DNA from: Gammaproteobacteria bacterium | GTDB lineage: Bacteria > Pseudomonadota > Gammaproteobacteria > Pseudomonadales > Azotimanducaceae | Assembly: GCA_021773565.1 (NCBI GenBank) | Contig: JAJFJZ010000009.1 | Location: 124,001-188,000 of the forward strand | Direction: 5' to 3' | Length of the DNA stretch: 64,000 nt | Shown here: piece after piece, positions 50,352-58,848 of the stretch | Position numbering within the stretch: the first letter of the stretch is position 1 | Layout of the letters: each line of letters opens with the position of its first letter | Notes under the pieces: generated by a model | The model's database searches: none | What the model was told of the DNA's origin: nothing | Seen by the model: the letters and a program-made list of their open reading frames with translations, nothing else | Made by a program: the position numbers and the translations under genes

Positions 50352-50369
50352 TAATATGTTAACTAATTA
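50352..50369. promoter_or_regulatory. Imperfect palindrome around GTTAAC upstream of HpaB-type gene
   Basis: TAAT-AT-GTTAAC-TA-ATTA is symmetric except for the central pairs flanking GTTAAC. It lies 24 bases before the hydroxylase ATG, in the divergent gap with the acyl-CoA ligase gene. GTTAAC also occurs in the divergent gap at 52769-52774. MarR-type regulators of aromatic catabolism use similar sites, but no regulator gene is next to this one. Confidence 0.4.
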
Positions 50370-50393
50370 TCACTTTGAGGGTGGAAATGCACT

Positions 50394-51863
50394 ATGAGCG
50401 GAGCTAACGCGGAAGAACAGGACAAGGGGATTCGTACCGGTGCACAGTATCTTGAGGGTTTGCGCGATGAACGGGATGTCTGGATTGGTGGCAAGCAAGT
50501 TGATGATGTAACCGACCATCCGGGTTTAAGCCGGGGAAGCAGGACCCTTGCAGGTTTTTTTGACAAGCAGTTCGATCCAGCCATCCAGGACAAAGTAACA
50601 TACGAGGAGAATGGCAAACGCTACGCTTTGTCCATGCTTACTCCACGCTCCAAAGAAGATGTACTGCGCCGGGGTGCTGCATTTTATGAGTGGGCACGCT
50701 GGTCTAACGGTATGTTCGGGCGCACACCTGATTACAAGAATGCCTCGGTTATGGCGTTTGCAAGTTCTCCGGACTTTCTGGCACAGGGGCGACCCGAATT
50801 TGCAGACAATATGCAGAAGTTTTATGAGTATGTTAGGGATAATGACAAGGTTCTTACCCACACTCTGGTAAACCCTACCTTCAATCATGCACAGGCTGTG
50901 GAGGGTAAATACAGCGACCAGGTGGCGCTGCAGGTAGTTAAGGAAACCGATGCAGGTATTGTAGTGAATGGCGCGCGATTACTTGCAACACTCGGCCCCC
51001 ACGCCGATGAGATTGAAGTATTTCCTTCAACACTGCTAAAAGGCTCTGACGAGAATGTTCCCTTTGCCTTTGCGTTTGCGATTCCAATTGCAACCAAAGG
51101 GCTGCGACTGATATGCCGTGATACCTACGACCATGGGAAGTCCCATTTTGACGCCCCCTTATCCTCCCGTTTTGAAGAAATGGACTCTGTGGTCATCTTC
51201 AATAATGTACTTGTACCCTGGGAGCGCGTTTTTATGCTGGGTGACCCGGGTCTGTGTAACAGGGCTTTTGCCGAAACCAATGCGGTGATCCATATGATGC
51301 ACCAGGTAGCAGCAGGCAAGCTTGCCAAGGCCGAGTTTATCGTGGGTTTACTGTGCGCCATGGCGCGTGCGACTGGCAAAGACAAGGATATGAATGTTAA
51401 AGGCCAGATCGCTGAAGTCATGTGGATGGCGGAAAGTGTCCGCGCTATGTTGTTTAGCGCAGAGCAACAGGCACATGCCGATCAGCGTGGTGTGTTTATC
51501 CCTTTGCGTCGTCCCATTGATACGTCGCGCAATCTCTTTCCCAAAATGTATCCACGCATGGTGGAGGCGGTTCAGTTACTCGGATCCAGCTCGCTGATGG
51601 CAACACCGTGTGAGGCAGATTTCAATAATGCTATTACCGCAGATGTAGAACAGTATTTTCAAACAGTAAACCTTCAAAGCAAGGATCGAGTGGCGCTATT
51701 TCGTCTGGCACACGATGTGTCTGTGTCCGGTTTTGGTAACCGTCAGGCCCTGTACGAACGCTTTTTCTTTGGACCACAGAATATCATGGCGGCAGGTTAC
51801 TTTGACCTGTACAACAAGGACGAGATGATGGATCGCGTAAACAGCCTGCTGGAAGCAGAATAA
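50394..51863 (+). CDS. 4-hydroxyphenylacetate 3-hydroxylase-family flavin monooxygenase (HpaB-like)
   Basis: 489 residues, the usual size for HpaB/HsaA-like large components. It begins IRTGAQYLEGLRDERDVWIGG, the classic N-terminal of the family, and contains HTLVNPTFNHAQAVEG and PWERVFMLGD at the flavin/substrate region. It hydroxylates a phenol ortho to its OH using FADH2 supplied by a separate flavin reductase. The nitroreductase-family protein upstream in this region is one candidate reductase. The substrate need not be 4-hydroxyphenylacetate, since no HpaC or homoprotocatechuate dioxygenase of the HpaD type is present; the LigAB pair suggests a catechol-like product. GAGG lies about 10 bases upstream. 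Confidence 0.92.
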   Translation: MSGANAEEQDKGIRTGAQYLEGLRDERDVWIGGKQVDDVTDHPGLSRGSRTLAGFFDKQFDPAIQDKVTYEENGKRYALSMLTPRSKEDVLRRGAAFYEWARWSNGMFGRTPDYKNASVMAFASSPDFLAQGRPEFADNMQKFYEYVRDNDKVLTHTLVNPTFNHAQAVEGKYSDQVALQVVKETDAGIVVNGARLLATLGPHADEIEVFPSTLLKGSDENVPFAFAFAIPIATKGLRLICRDTYDHGKSHFDAPLSSRFEEMDSVVIFNNVLVPWERVFMLGDPGLCNRAFAETNAVIHMMHQVAAGKLAKAEFIVGLLCAMARATGKDKDMNVKGQIAEVMWMAESVRAMLFSAEQQAHADQRGVFIPLRRPIDTSRNLFPKMYPRMVEAVQLLGSSSLMATPCEADFNNAITADVEQYFQTVNLQSKDRVALFRLAHDVSVSGFGNRQALYERFFFGPQNIMAAGYFDLYNKDEMMDRVNSLLEAE

Positions 51864-51878
51864 GCGCGGTGGATATCG

Positions 51879-52742
51879 CTAGGCGATAATTTCATCCTCG
51901 ATGGTATTTTCAAGCGTACCCACGCCCGCTACTTTTACGGTGACTGTATCTCCGGGCACCAGCCAGCGTGGAGGGTCAAAACGTGCACCGGCACCGTTCG
52001 GCGTACCTGTAGCAATCACATCACCGGGTTTAAGCTGATAGAAAGTGGATAAATAGGAAATAATATACTTAAAGGGAAACATCAGGTTTGCCGTGCTGTC
52101 GTTCTGGCGTAACTCGCCGTTCACATGGGTAGTGACGTGCATGTTTTCGTATTGCCGGGCACTAAATTCATCGGCACTTACCATCCATGGGCCTATCGCA
52201 CCTGAATGCACGAAATTTTTACCCTGGGTTACATTAAACTTGGCGTGTCTAATCCAGTCACGCAGGGTGCCTTCGTTCATGATGGTAAGCCCGGCAATAT
52301 GCTCATACGCCGTTTCTTCAGGAATACGGCGTCCGCCCTTGCCGACTATAATGACAATTTCACCTTCGTAATCCAGTTGTACAGATTCAGGAGGACGCAG
52401 TATGGGGCACTTGTGCCCCGTTAAGGAGTCCGGGGTACGCATAAACAGGGAGGGATATTTCGCTTCGCTGCTGCCGTCCTTGTACTCGGCATTGCGATTT
52501 GCATAATTCACCCCGATACAGGCAATTTTTTCGGGCTGCTCGATCGGTGGAAGATAGCTAATCTCGTTAACACGGTAGTCGATGGTTACGCTCCGGATCT
52601 TATCAGCCAACCCGGCCAGGCGGTTTTCGCTGATACTTTGATGTAACGAGCCACCAAAGCGACTACCCAAATCGATTATTCCCTCGTCGATTATAGCGCC
52701 CCAGGATGGCGTGTTATTGGCGGAAAAACGTAAAAATCGCAT
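51879..52742 (-). CDS. Fumarylacetoacetate hydrolase-family protein
   Basis: 287 residues. The C-terminal FAH domain is clear: IGVNYANRNAEYKD at its start, LDYEGEIVIIVGKGG with the metal-binding Glu and Asp positions, and ATGTPNGAG near the end. The ~65-residue N-terminal part matches the short fold seen before FAH domains. Members hydrolyse or decarboxylate ring-cleavage products (for example 2-hydroxyhepta-dienedioate or acylpyruvates) using Mg2+ or Mn2+. It converges with the HpaB-like gene and is divergent from the LigAB genes, so a lower-pathway step after ring cleavage is likely (inference). Confidence 0.9.
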   Translation of the reverse strand: MRFLRFSANNTPSWGAIIDEGIIDLGSRFGGSLHQSISENRLAGLADKIRSVTIDYRVNEISYLPPIEQPEKIACIGVNYANRNAEYKDGSSEAKYPSLFMRTPDSLTGHKCPILRPPESVQLDYEGEIVIIVGKGGRRIPEETAYEHIAGLTIMNEGTLRDWIRHAKFNVTQGKNFVHSGAIGPWMVSADEFSARQYENMHVTTHVNGELRQNDSTANLMFPFKYIISYLSTFYQLKPGDVIATGTPNGAGARFDPPRWLVPGDTVTVKVAGVGTLENTIEDEIIA

Positions 52743-52768
52743 AGTGAGGTCCGAATAGTATTGGAGCA

Positions 52769-52790
52769 GTTAACAGGTTAAATAATAACC
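52769..52790. promoter_or_regulatory. GTTAAC and inverted repeat in the divergent FAH/ligA promoter region
   Basis: GTTAAC (52769-52774) is a self-complementary hexamer, and right after it GGTTA (52776-52780) and TAACC (52786-52790) form an inverted repeat with a 5-base spacer. The gap between the FAH-family gene start (52742) and ligA (52882) is 139 bases. The first hexamer matches the core of the palindrome before the HpaB-like gene, hinting at a shared regulator. No such regulator is encoded next to it. Confidence 0.35.
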
Positions 52791-52881
52791 GTGAACAGGT
52801 GTCAGAACGAGCGGAAAATTGCTTAAGCTGTTATATTAATTCAGATTTGAATAAACGCTAAACCGTCAGGAATTACACTTT

Positions 52882-53196
52882 ATGAGCCTGTATGCCGTGC
52901 AAAAGTTGATCTATGAGCTAAATCGCTCGCCCGCGCTTCAGGCTGAATACAAAGCCAACCCCGAACCAATCCGGGCTGAGTATAGTCTCGATGAAGAAGA
53001 GTTACAGGCGTTTAGGGAGGGTGATGTAGGTAAGCTCTACATACTGGGTGTAAACGGCCAGTTGTTGATGCATTTTGCAGCAATGTGCGGGCTGGAATGG
53101 TCAGAATACATTCAGGCCATGCGTGACGGACTTGCAGAACATGGCAATGTGCGCGCAGGTATTTACGCCACAACCGATGGAAAAGGAGCTATCTGA
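52882..53196 (+). CDS. Extradiol dioxygenase small subunit (LigA-like)
   Basis: 104 residues, matching the size of a LigA-type alpha subunit or of the LigA domain in PhnC/GallD fusions. It has the helical LigA signature KLIYELNRSPALQAEYKANPEP..., with YSLDEEELQAFREGDVGKLY and GVNGQLLMHFAAMCGLEWSEY. It lacks metal ligands, as expected. The small subunit caps the active site of the LigB partner. Its stop overlaps the next ATG by one base (TGATG), so the two are cotranslated. It is preceded by a divergent regulatory gap. Confidence 0.9.
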   Translation: MSLYAVQKLIYELNRSPALQAEYKANPEPIRAEYSLDEEELQAFREGDVGKLYILGVNGQLLMHFAAMCGLEWSEYIQAMRDGLAEHGNVRAGIYATTDGKGAI

Positions 53197-54014
53197 TGAG
53201 CCTGGTATTTGCAGGGGTGTGCAGCCATGCACCGGGGATTACCGGCCGCGCCCATATGGCCGACCCTGCCGCGAAAGATGTTTTGTATGCCGGCTTCGAT
53301 CGCATGCGGGAAGCTCTGGAAGCCAGCAAACCGGATGCCCTGATAGTTATTGCCGCAGAGCACTTTGCCAATTTTTTTATGAATAACATGCCAGCCTACA
53401 GTATTGGCATGGGGGAAGAATACGAAGGGCCGATTGAAGACCCGGACTGGTTGGGAATACCACGTACGAAGGTACCCGGTAATGTAGATCTATCACGCCG
53501 TATTATTGAAGAGACTCTGAATACTTGCGATGTAGCCTACGCAGAGGAGTGGAAATTTGACCACGGAATATCGGTACCACTGCATTTTTTAACACCTCGC
53601 TACGACCTCGACATTATTCCCGTCAACATAAACTGTCAGGGACCGCCACTCTCACCACTGCACCGGGCCTGGGAGTTTGGCAAATCCTTACGTCGTGCCT
53701 GTGATGCCGTGCCAGAACGCATTGCCCTGGTGGGCACCGGAGGAATCTCCCATTGGCCTGCAACACCCGATTCGGGAAAGATTAACGAGCCCTGGGATCG
53801 CGAATTTCTGGATCGCTGGTGTAACAATGATAAAGCGCAATTGCTGTCCTATTCCGACGCCGAAACGTATCGCGACGGTGGGCAGGGTGGATTTGAGATT
53901 CGTACTTTTATAGCCGTGTCTGGCGCAACCGAGGGCAGTTCTGCTGAAGTCTGGCATTACCAGCCTATTCCAATCTTTGCCGTTGGCTGCACTGTGGGCG
54001 TTGTCACTCTCTAG
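53196..54014 (+). CDS. Extradiol ring-cleavage dioxygenase catalytic subunit (LigB-like)
   Basis: 272 residues. This class III (type II) extradiol enzyme uses Fe(II). The expected ligand histidine is near the N-terminus in VCSHAPGITG. The second region has IAAEHFANFFMNNMPAY with the conserved H and N-rich stretch seen in protocatechuate 4,5-dioxygenase beta subunits, and the C-terminal E and H pattern is in VGTGGISHWPA. With LigA it splits the ring of a catechol-type compound (protocatechuate, gallate or a substituted catechol) using O2. Start overlaps the ligA stop by one base. The match to protocatechuate itself is not proven by sequence. Confidence 0.9.
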   Translation: MSLVFAGVCSHAPGITGRAHMADPAAKDVLYAGFDRMREALEASKPDALIVIAAEHFANFFMNNMPAYSIGMGEEYEGPIEDPDWLGIPRTKVPGNVDLSRRIIEETLNTCDVAYAEEWKFDHGISVPLHFLTPRYDLDIIPVNINCQGPPLSPLHRAWEFGKSLRRACDAVPERIALVGTGGISHWPATPDSGKINEPWDREFLDRWCNNDKAQLLSYSDAETYRDGGQGGFEIRTFIAVSGATEGSSAEVWHYQPIPIFAVGCTVGVVTL

Positions 54015-54162
54015 GAAATATACCGGCATAGCCTGGCTTGCAAAAGCGGAGAACGAACGGGACAATCAGCAGTCCAACTAAATTCGAGAAGCGCAGACAA
54101 CAATTAATAGTAATCGGAACTTCCCCCCAAATCCGAATATTCAAACTGAAAGGATCTAACTC

Positions 54163-56760
54163 TTGAAACGTATACTTTTACTGGCGTTTTTGTACGTCTG
54201 TACAGCGCTCGATGCGGACGACGTCACTATAGTAACTATTCAGACTCCGCTGGGTTCTTTTGATGTGGAGATGCTGGAAGGTGCTGCACCAGCAACGGTT
54301 GCCAATTTTCTAAACTATGTAAACCGCGGGGATTACAATGGTACTTTCCTGCATCGAAGTGTTCCTGGTTTTATCGTGCAGGGGGGGGGCTTTTTCTTTG
54401 ACCCCGTAGCGGGGAACGCACCTCCTATAGCGACCGATCCACCGGTAATTAATGAATTTGGTATTTCCAATACCAGGGGCACGGTGGCCATGGCCAAGTT
54501 GAGTAGTGACCCCAATAGCGCAACAAGCCAATGGTTTGTGAATCTTGCTGATAATTCAGAAAACCTGGACAACCAGAATGAGGGTTTTACGGTATTTGGC
54601 CGGGTATTGGGTAGTGGCATGACCGTCGTAGATGCCATTTCGGCATTGGCCATAACTGATCAGGGTCCGCCATTCAGTGATTTGCCGGTTATTAATTATT
54701 CTGGTGGTGCCTTCGTACTTGAAAACTTTGTGAACATCAGTGTAAGCGCCAGCACACCGCCCGATACCGACGGTGACGGTTTGCACGATGACGTTGATCC
54801 CGATGATGATAATGACGGCGTTAATGACGAGGATGATGCCTTCCCGCTGGATGAGGATGAATCCCTGGATACCGATGGCGATGGGACGGGAAATAATGCC
54901 GATCCGGACGACGATGGAGATGGTGTAAGCGATGGTGAAGATGCTTTTCCCCTGGACGATGATGAGTCCATAGATAGCGATGGGGATGGTACGGGCAACA
55001 ACGCAGATGATGATGACGATGATGATGGAGTAGCGGACAACGAAGATGCCTTTCCGCTGGATGCTGCTGAATCTGTAGACAACGACGGTGATGGTATCGG
55101 AGATAATGCCGACAGCGATGACGACAACGACGGTATGCCAGATGTTTTTGAACTTGCCAATGGCTTCGATACACTGGATGACTCTGATGCCGATACGGAT
55201 GCGGATAACGATGGCGCCAGCAATCTGCAGGAATTTGCCTTCAGTACCGATCCCAACAACGCTGCCAGTGTGGAAGCCTGCCTGGGCACCAACGTAATTC
55301 CACCGGATCCTGCAGATTCACTGCTACTAACCGAGAGCAGTCTCTATTTTGCCAATCCGGCCAGTAATGTTACGCAGCAGACATTTCTGCGTTTCATAAA
55401 CCCCAATGCGCTGAGTACCGACATAGAGGTGTACGGCATTGATGATGCAGGCCAACGCAGCAAACGCCCGCCTGTCAGTTTTACGCTGGATGCCCAGGCA
55501 TCCATACAAATTAATGCACAAGAGCTGGAGGCGGGGAATCCTGATAAGGGCCTGACCAGCAACTTGTGCAATGGCCAGGGCAAGTGGCAACTGCAAATTC
55601 GCTCTAACAATGCTATTCAGGTGATGAGCCTGATCAGGACGCCAGATGGATTTCTCACCAGCGTGAATGATACTGTGCCAAAATCAGGTGAGGATAACCT
55701 GGCATATTTTGCTAACCCCGCAAGTAATGTTAACCAGCAAACTTTCTTGCGTATCGTTAATACGAATGATGTTGCAGGAACGGTGACCATCAACGCTGTG
55801 GATGATGCGGGCAATATCAGTACCACCATCACCTTTGAGCTGGCAGCTTACCAGTCAAAACAGTTGAATGCGCAGGATCTCGAGCAGGGCAATGCTGGTA
55901 AAGATCTAACGGGTAGCCTGGGGGATGGAACTGGTAAGTGGCGATTAACCGTCAGCTCAACCCTGGAACTGGAGGTGATGAGCCTGATCAGAACGCCGGA
56001 TGGTTTTCTTACCAACCTGAGCGGGATGGTTGATGAAGCGGGCGCTGGGTTGCATGTAATCTATTTTGCCAATCCCGCGGCTACAATAGAAAAACAGACA
56101 TTTTTGCGTATCATCAACCCCACTAATCAGGATTCAACGGTTACTATCACGGCGATAGATGATAACGGGCTCGGCGCACCTTCGGGTGATGTCACCTTTG
56201 TGTTGGCAGCCAACACGTCGAAACAAATGAATATCGCAGACCTTGAGTTTGGTAATATAGTCAAGGGTCTTACCGGCATGCTGGGTAGTGGAACAGGGCG
56301 CTGGCGTTTGACGGTAAGTGCGACTACCGATGTTGAAGTAATGAGCCTGATCAGAACACCGGATGGTTTTCTAACTAATCTAAGTCGTACCACGCCGATA
56401 AGTGGGGATGCCAACGAGGTGCTGGTCTTTAATCCCGCCAGCAATGTAAATCAACGTAGTTCTCTGCGCCTGGTGAACAAAACGAATGCACTGGCCAGCG
56501 TCACGATATCGGGTATTGATGACAGTGGCGCAGCTGCACCCGGCGGAACCATAAGTTTTACCATTGCTGCCAACTCGGCTGTAGAAATTACTGCGCAGGA
56601 TATTGAATTGGGTAATGTGCCAGTGGGCATTATGGGTGCGCTGGGTGATGGTATTGGAAAATGGAAACTGCAGGTAGTTTCCACCGCAAACCTGGAAGTG
56701 CAGAGTTTGTTGAACACCCCTACAGGGTTTCTTACGAACTTAAGCCGCGCTTCGGAATAG
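54163..56760 (+). CDS. Exported cyclophilin with Asp-rich calcium-binding repeats and four repeated beta domains
   Basis: 865 residues from a TTG start with AAGGA upstream. Residues 1-18 form a signal peptide. Residues about 22-190 are a cyclophilin-type peptidyl-prolyl isomerase (FLHRSVPGFIVQGGGF with the catalytic Arg and Gln). Residues about 200-330 hold thrombospondin type 3-like Asp repeats (DxDxDG units such as DTDGDGLHDDVDPDDD) that should bind calcium. Then come four tandem ~119-residue domains (about 385-860), each with an FANPAS...QTFLR start and VMSLIRTPDGFLTN end. It is probably secreted or periplasmic and surface-active. I recognise the first two modules; the repeat domain's family is not known to me. 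Confidence 0.82.
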   Translation: MKRILLLAFLYVCTALDADDVTIVTIQTPLGSFDVEMLEGAAPATVANFLNYVNRGDYNGTFLHRSVPGFIVQGGGFFFDPVAGNAPPIATDPPVINEFGISNTRGTVAMAKLSSDPNSATSQWFVNLADNSENLDNQNEGFTVFGRVLGSGMTVVDAISALAITDQGPPFSDLPVINYSGGAFVLENFVNISVSASTPPDTDGDGLHDDVDPDDDNDGVNDEDDAFPLDEDESLDTDGDGTGNNADPDDDGDGVSDGEDAFPLDDDESIDSDGDGTGNNADDDDDDDGVADNEDAFPLDAAESVDNDGDGIGDNADSDDDNDGMPDVFELANGFDTLDDSDADTDADNDGASNLQEFAFSTDPNNAASVEACLGTNVIPPDPADSLLLTESSLYFANPASNVTQQTFLRFINPNALSTDIEVYGIDDAGQRSKRPPVSFTLDAQASIQINAQELEAGNPDKGLTSNLCNGQGKWQLQIRSNNAIQVMSLIRTPDGFLTSVNDTVPKSGEDNLAYFANPASNVNQQTFLRIVNTNDVAGTVTINAVDDAGNISTTITFELAAYQSKQLNAQDLEQGNAGKDLTGSLGDGTGKWRLTVSSTLELEVMSLIRTPDGFLTNLSGMVDEAGAGLHVIYFANPAATIEKQTFLRIINPTNQDSTVTITAIDDNGLGAPSGDVTFVLAANTSKQMNIADLEFGNIVKGLTGMLGSGTGRWRLTVSATTDVEVMSLIRTPDGFLTNLSRTTPISGDANEVLVFNPASNVNQRSSLRLVNKTNALASVTISGIDDSGAAAPGGTISFTIAANSAVEITAQDIELGNVPVGIMGALGDGIGKWKLQVVSTANLEVQSLLNTPTGFLTNLSRASE
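55342..56757 (+). repeat. Four tandem ~119-residue coding repeats within the cyclophilin gene
   Basis: Four units begin near 55342, 55702, 56059 and 56419, i.e. spacing about 357-360 bases. The end block coding VMSLIRTPDGFLTN/S is nearly the same in the first three (around 55621, 55975 and 56338) and drifts in the last (VQSLLNTPTGFLTN). Middle regions vary more. The pattern indicates domain duplication within the gene, with the fourth copy most diverged. Confidence 0.8.
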
Positions 56761-56764
56761 TGGT

Positions 56765-57598
56765 CTATTCGACGAGACGTATCCCGTCCTTGCCAATCGT
56801 AATGCGTTTTTGTTTGTACATGCGTCCGATGGTCTTCTTGAACGCACCCTTGCTAATACCAAAGGTACGTGAAATGAGTTCCGGACTGGATTTGTCGTGT
56901 ACTGCGGCAAATCCGTTATGTGCATGTAAATAGTCTTCAATAGTCTTTTCGTTGCCGTCCCTGGTGTCTTTGCCACCCTGCAATATCAAATCGATCTTTC
57001 GATCTTCACGAACCCTTTTTATAAAGGCTTTTTTTGACTGCCCAAAACTCAGGCGCTCAAAAACTTCGTTGGTATATAAAACGCCCCAATGCGTATTATC
57101 TACAATAGCCTTAAAGCCCAGATCTGTGCTGTTCGCCACGATGATGTCTACAGGCTGGCGTGCTTCAAAATTATGCGGTTTATCGTCGTCCAGAAACTTG
57201 TCAATTTTTGACGAGGCAACTATGCGCTTGTCCCTGATATCGACATAGAGATATACAATGTAGGCGTGCCCTACTTCCATGGGCCGGTGTTGCTCTGCAA
57301 AAGGTACGAGCAGATCCTTGTCGAGACCCCAGTTTAAAAATGCGCCGTATTCGCTGGTATCCAGAACTTCCAGATAGGCAAATTCGCCAACCTGAGCTTT
57401 CGGCATCCGGGTGGTGGCTACCGGCCTGTCTTCAGAATCGAAATACAGAAAAACATCGATGCTGTCATCCGGCTGCAGGTCAGACGGGACAAATTTGTTA
57501 GGCAACAGGATTTCGCCTAATGACCAGGCATCCAGGTAGGCACCAAAATCCACCAGGCTTGCGACCCGAAGCCTGCAGCTTTTACCCATCTCAATCAT
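56765..57598 (-). CDS. CvfB-like S1-domain RNA-binding protein
   Basis: 277 residues from ATG 57598, whose ATGA overlaps the dacB stop by four bases; a longer ATG at 57649 would overlap dacB more. RLRVASLVDFGAYLD is the start of a first S1-like OB domain, with the second unit at KAQVGEFAYLEVLDTSEYGAFLNWG and a winged-helix-like C-terminus around DYLHAHNGFAAVHDKSSPELISRTFGISKGAFKKTIGRMY. This architecture is that of CvfB/YitL, an RNA-binding protein known in Gram-positive bacteria as a virulence regulator (recalled). The role here is unknown. It is the last gene of an operon with dacB and the PLP decarboxylase. Confidence 0.87.
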   Translation of the reverse strand: MIEMGKSCRLRVASLVDFGAYLDAWSLGEILLPNKFVPSDLQPDDSIDVFLYFDSEDRPVATTRMPKAQVGEFAYLEVLDTSEYGAFLNWGLDKDLLVPFAEQHRPMEVGHAYIVYLYVDIRDKRIVASSKIDKFLDDDKPHNFEARQPVDIIVANSTDLGFKAIVDNTHWGVLYTNEVFERLSFGQSKKAFIKRVREDRKIDLILQGGKDTRDGNEKTIEDYLHAHNGFAAVHDKSSPELISRTFGISKGAFKKTIGRMYKQKRITIGKDGIRLVE

Positions 57599-58848
57599 GC
57601 GGGGTTGATGTCTATGTGAGCGTCCGAAAATAACAGGGTAGTGCCACACTGCCTGGTCTGTGCGCCACCACTGCGTGCAATCAGGTCAACTACCCATTGT
57701 TCCTGTTGTGCCCGGGCATTGTTTATGTGTATTCCGGAATTTTGTTTTACTACCGCAAAGGTTCGTCGTCCTTCGGCAGCGTCCATAACACCTGCCAGCA
57801 CCGACACGCCACCGTCGGTGTAGCGCAGGGAACCGGTTTTAGCCTTGAGGTTACCCTTGAGCAAAGTGTGTAGCTGCGGGTAATTTTTTCCCGTACCGGG
57901 GTCACAGCCGGTCACAGGAAGTACGTCACCCAATGTGATGCCAATCGTTTTTGCGCTGGCATCCAGGTCGTTCAACAAGTGTACAATTTGGCGCGCAGTC
58001 AGGCGGTTACTTCCCAAACCCGAAAGACTCGCGAAATTAACCCCTTTACCCGATTCTCCCCAGCGTGTGGACAGCCAGTGCGTTAAGTCTTGCGGGGAAC
58101 CCAGATTGGTACCCAGGCGTTCGATATCATTATTGGAATAGGAGTTAAAACGCTTAAGGATGTCCAGCAGCGGATTGGAGCGATGTAGAAGCAGTGGGTT
58201 AACTGTTTCGTTTCCTGTTTTGTTGCTGGCATAGATGTCTGCGTTGCCACTTATGGTGACAGCCGGACGGTTTTTTGGGGCCATGCCGCGCCGTTTTTCG
58301 AATCGCTGAACCGTTGCCAGGTTGCTTTTCCACCAAAGCCTGGGGTTCAGGGCGCGGCGCATTCGCACGGCCATATATTTTGCACGCTTGTGCGGGTTGT
58401 GTTCGCGTTTTTCCGACCCGCCTTCCCAGCCTATCCAAAACGTAGAGTTGACCCGCAGGTTGCCCTGAACTTTTTGTATACCCAACTGGTTTAGCCTGCG
58501 TGCAATCAGGTAGGCGTTCTCAATATGAAAATCCGGGTCACCAGAACCCTGTAGAATAAGGTCTCCATAGATTATCCCGCGGTTTTTATCCCAGTTACCC
58601 GTGTAACCGATGTAAGTGTCAAACCGGTAATCCGGACCGAGCGTTTCCAGTGCCCACAGTGAGGTAGCAGCTTTTACCAGAGATGCCGGATTGATAGCGA
58701 GATCAGATGAGTCGGATTCCAGTACGCGACCGTCACCTGCTTCAACGTGAATCACAAGTGCAGAATTGTTTTTGGTATCTGCAGATACAGGCAGGCTGGT
58801 GAACATCCACAATAGGCCAAATGCCAGTGCTGGAAATAGTCGTGCCAT
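57595..58848 (-). CDS. dacB: D-alanyl-D-alanine carboxypeptidase/endopeptidase (PBP4-type, S13 family)
   Basis: 417 residues with a signal peptide ending PVSA. The serine penicillin-binding motifs are all found: S56-x-x-K59 in PASLVKAAT, SNN in NSYSNNDIE, and KTG in KAKTGSLRYTDGG. The order and spacing fit S13 (PBP4/DacB) rather than S11; a ~100-residue insert between SxxK and SNN carries the expected extra domain. It trims peptidoglycan peptides in the periplasm. Its ATG overlaps the upstream PLP decarboxylase stop by one base, and its stop overlaps the CvfB gene start by four bases, so all three are cotranslated. Confidence 0.9.
   Translation of the reverse strand: MARLFPALAFGLLWMFTSLPVSADTKNNSALVIHVEAGDGRVLESDSSDLAINPASLVKAATSLWALETLGPDYRFDTYIGYTGNWDKNRGIIYGDLILQGSGDPDFHIENAYLIARRLNQLGIQKVQGNLRVNSTFWIGWEGGSEKREHNPHKRAKYMAVRMRRALNPRLWWKSNLATVQRFEKRRGMAPKNRPAVTISGNADIYASNKTGNETVNPLLLHRSNPLLDILKRFNSYSNNDIERLGTNLGSPQDLTHWLSTRWGESGKGVNFASLSGLGSNRLTARQIVHLLNDLDASAKTIGITLGDVLPVTGCDPGTGKNYPQLHTLLKGNLKAKTGSLRYTDGGVSVLAGVMDAAEGRRTFAVVKQNSGIHINNARAQQEQWVVDLIARSGGAQTRQCGTTLLFSDAHIDINPA

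Noticed and set aside
54760-55250. GAT/GAC-rich DNA that looks like a tandem or CRISPR-like repeat
   Set aside because: It is coding sequence for the Asp-rich TSP3-like repeats; units are variable and follow codon periodicity, with no spacers.
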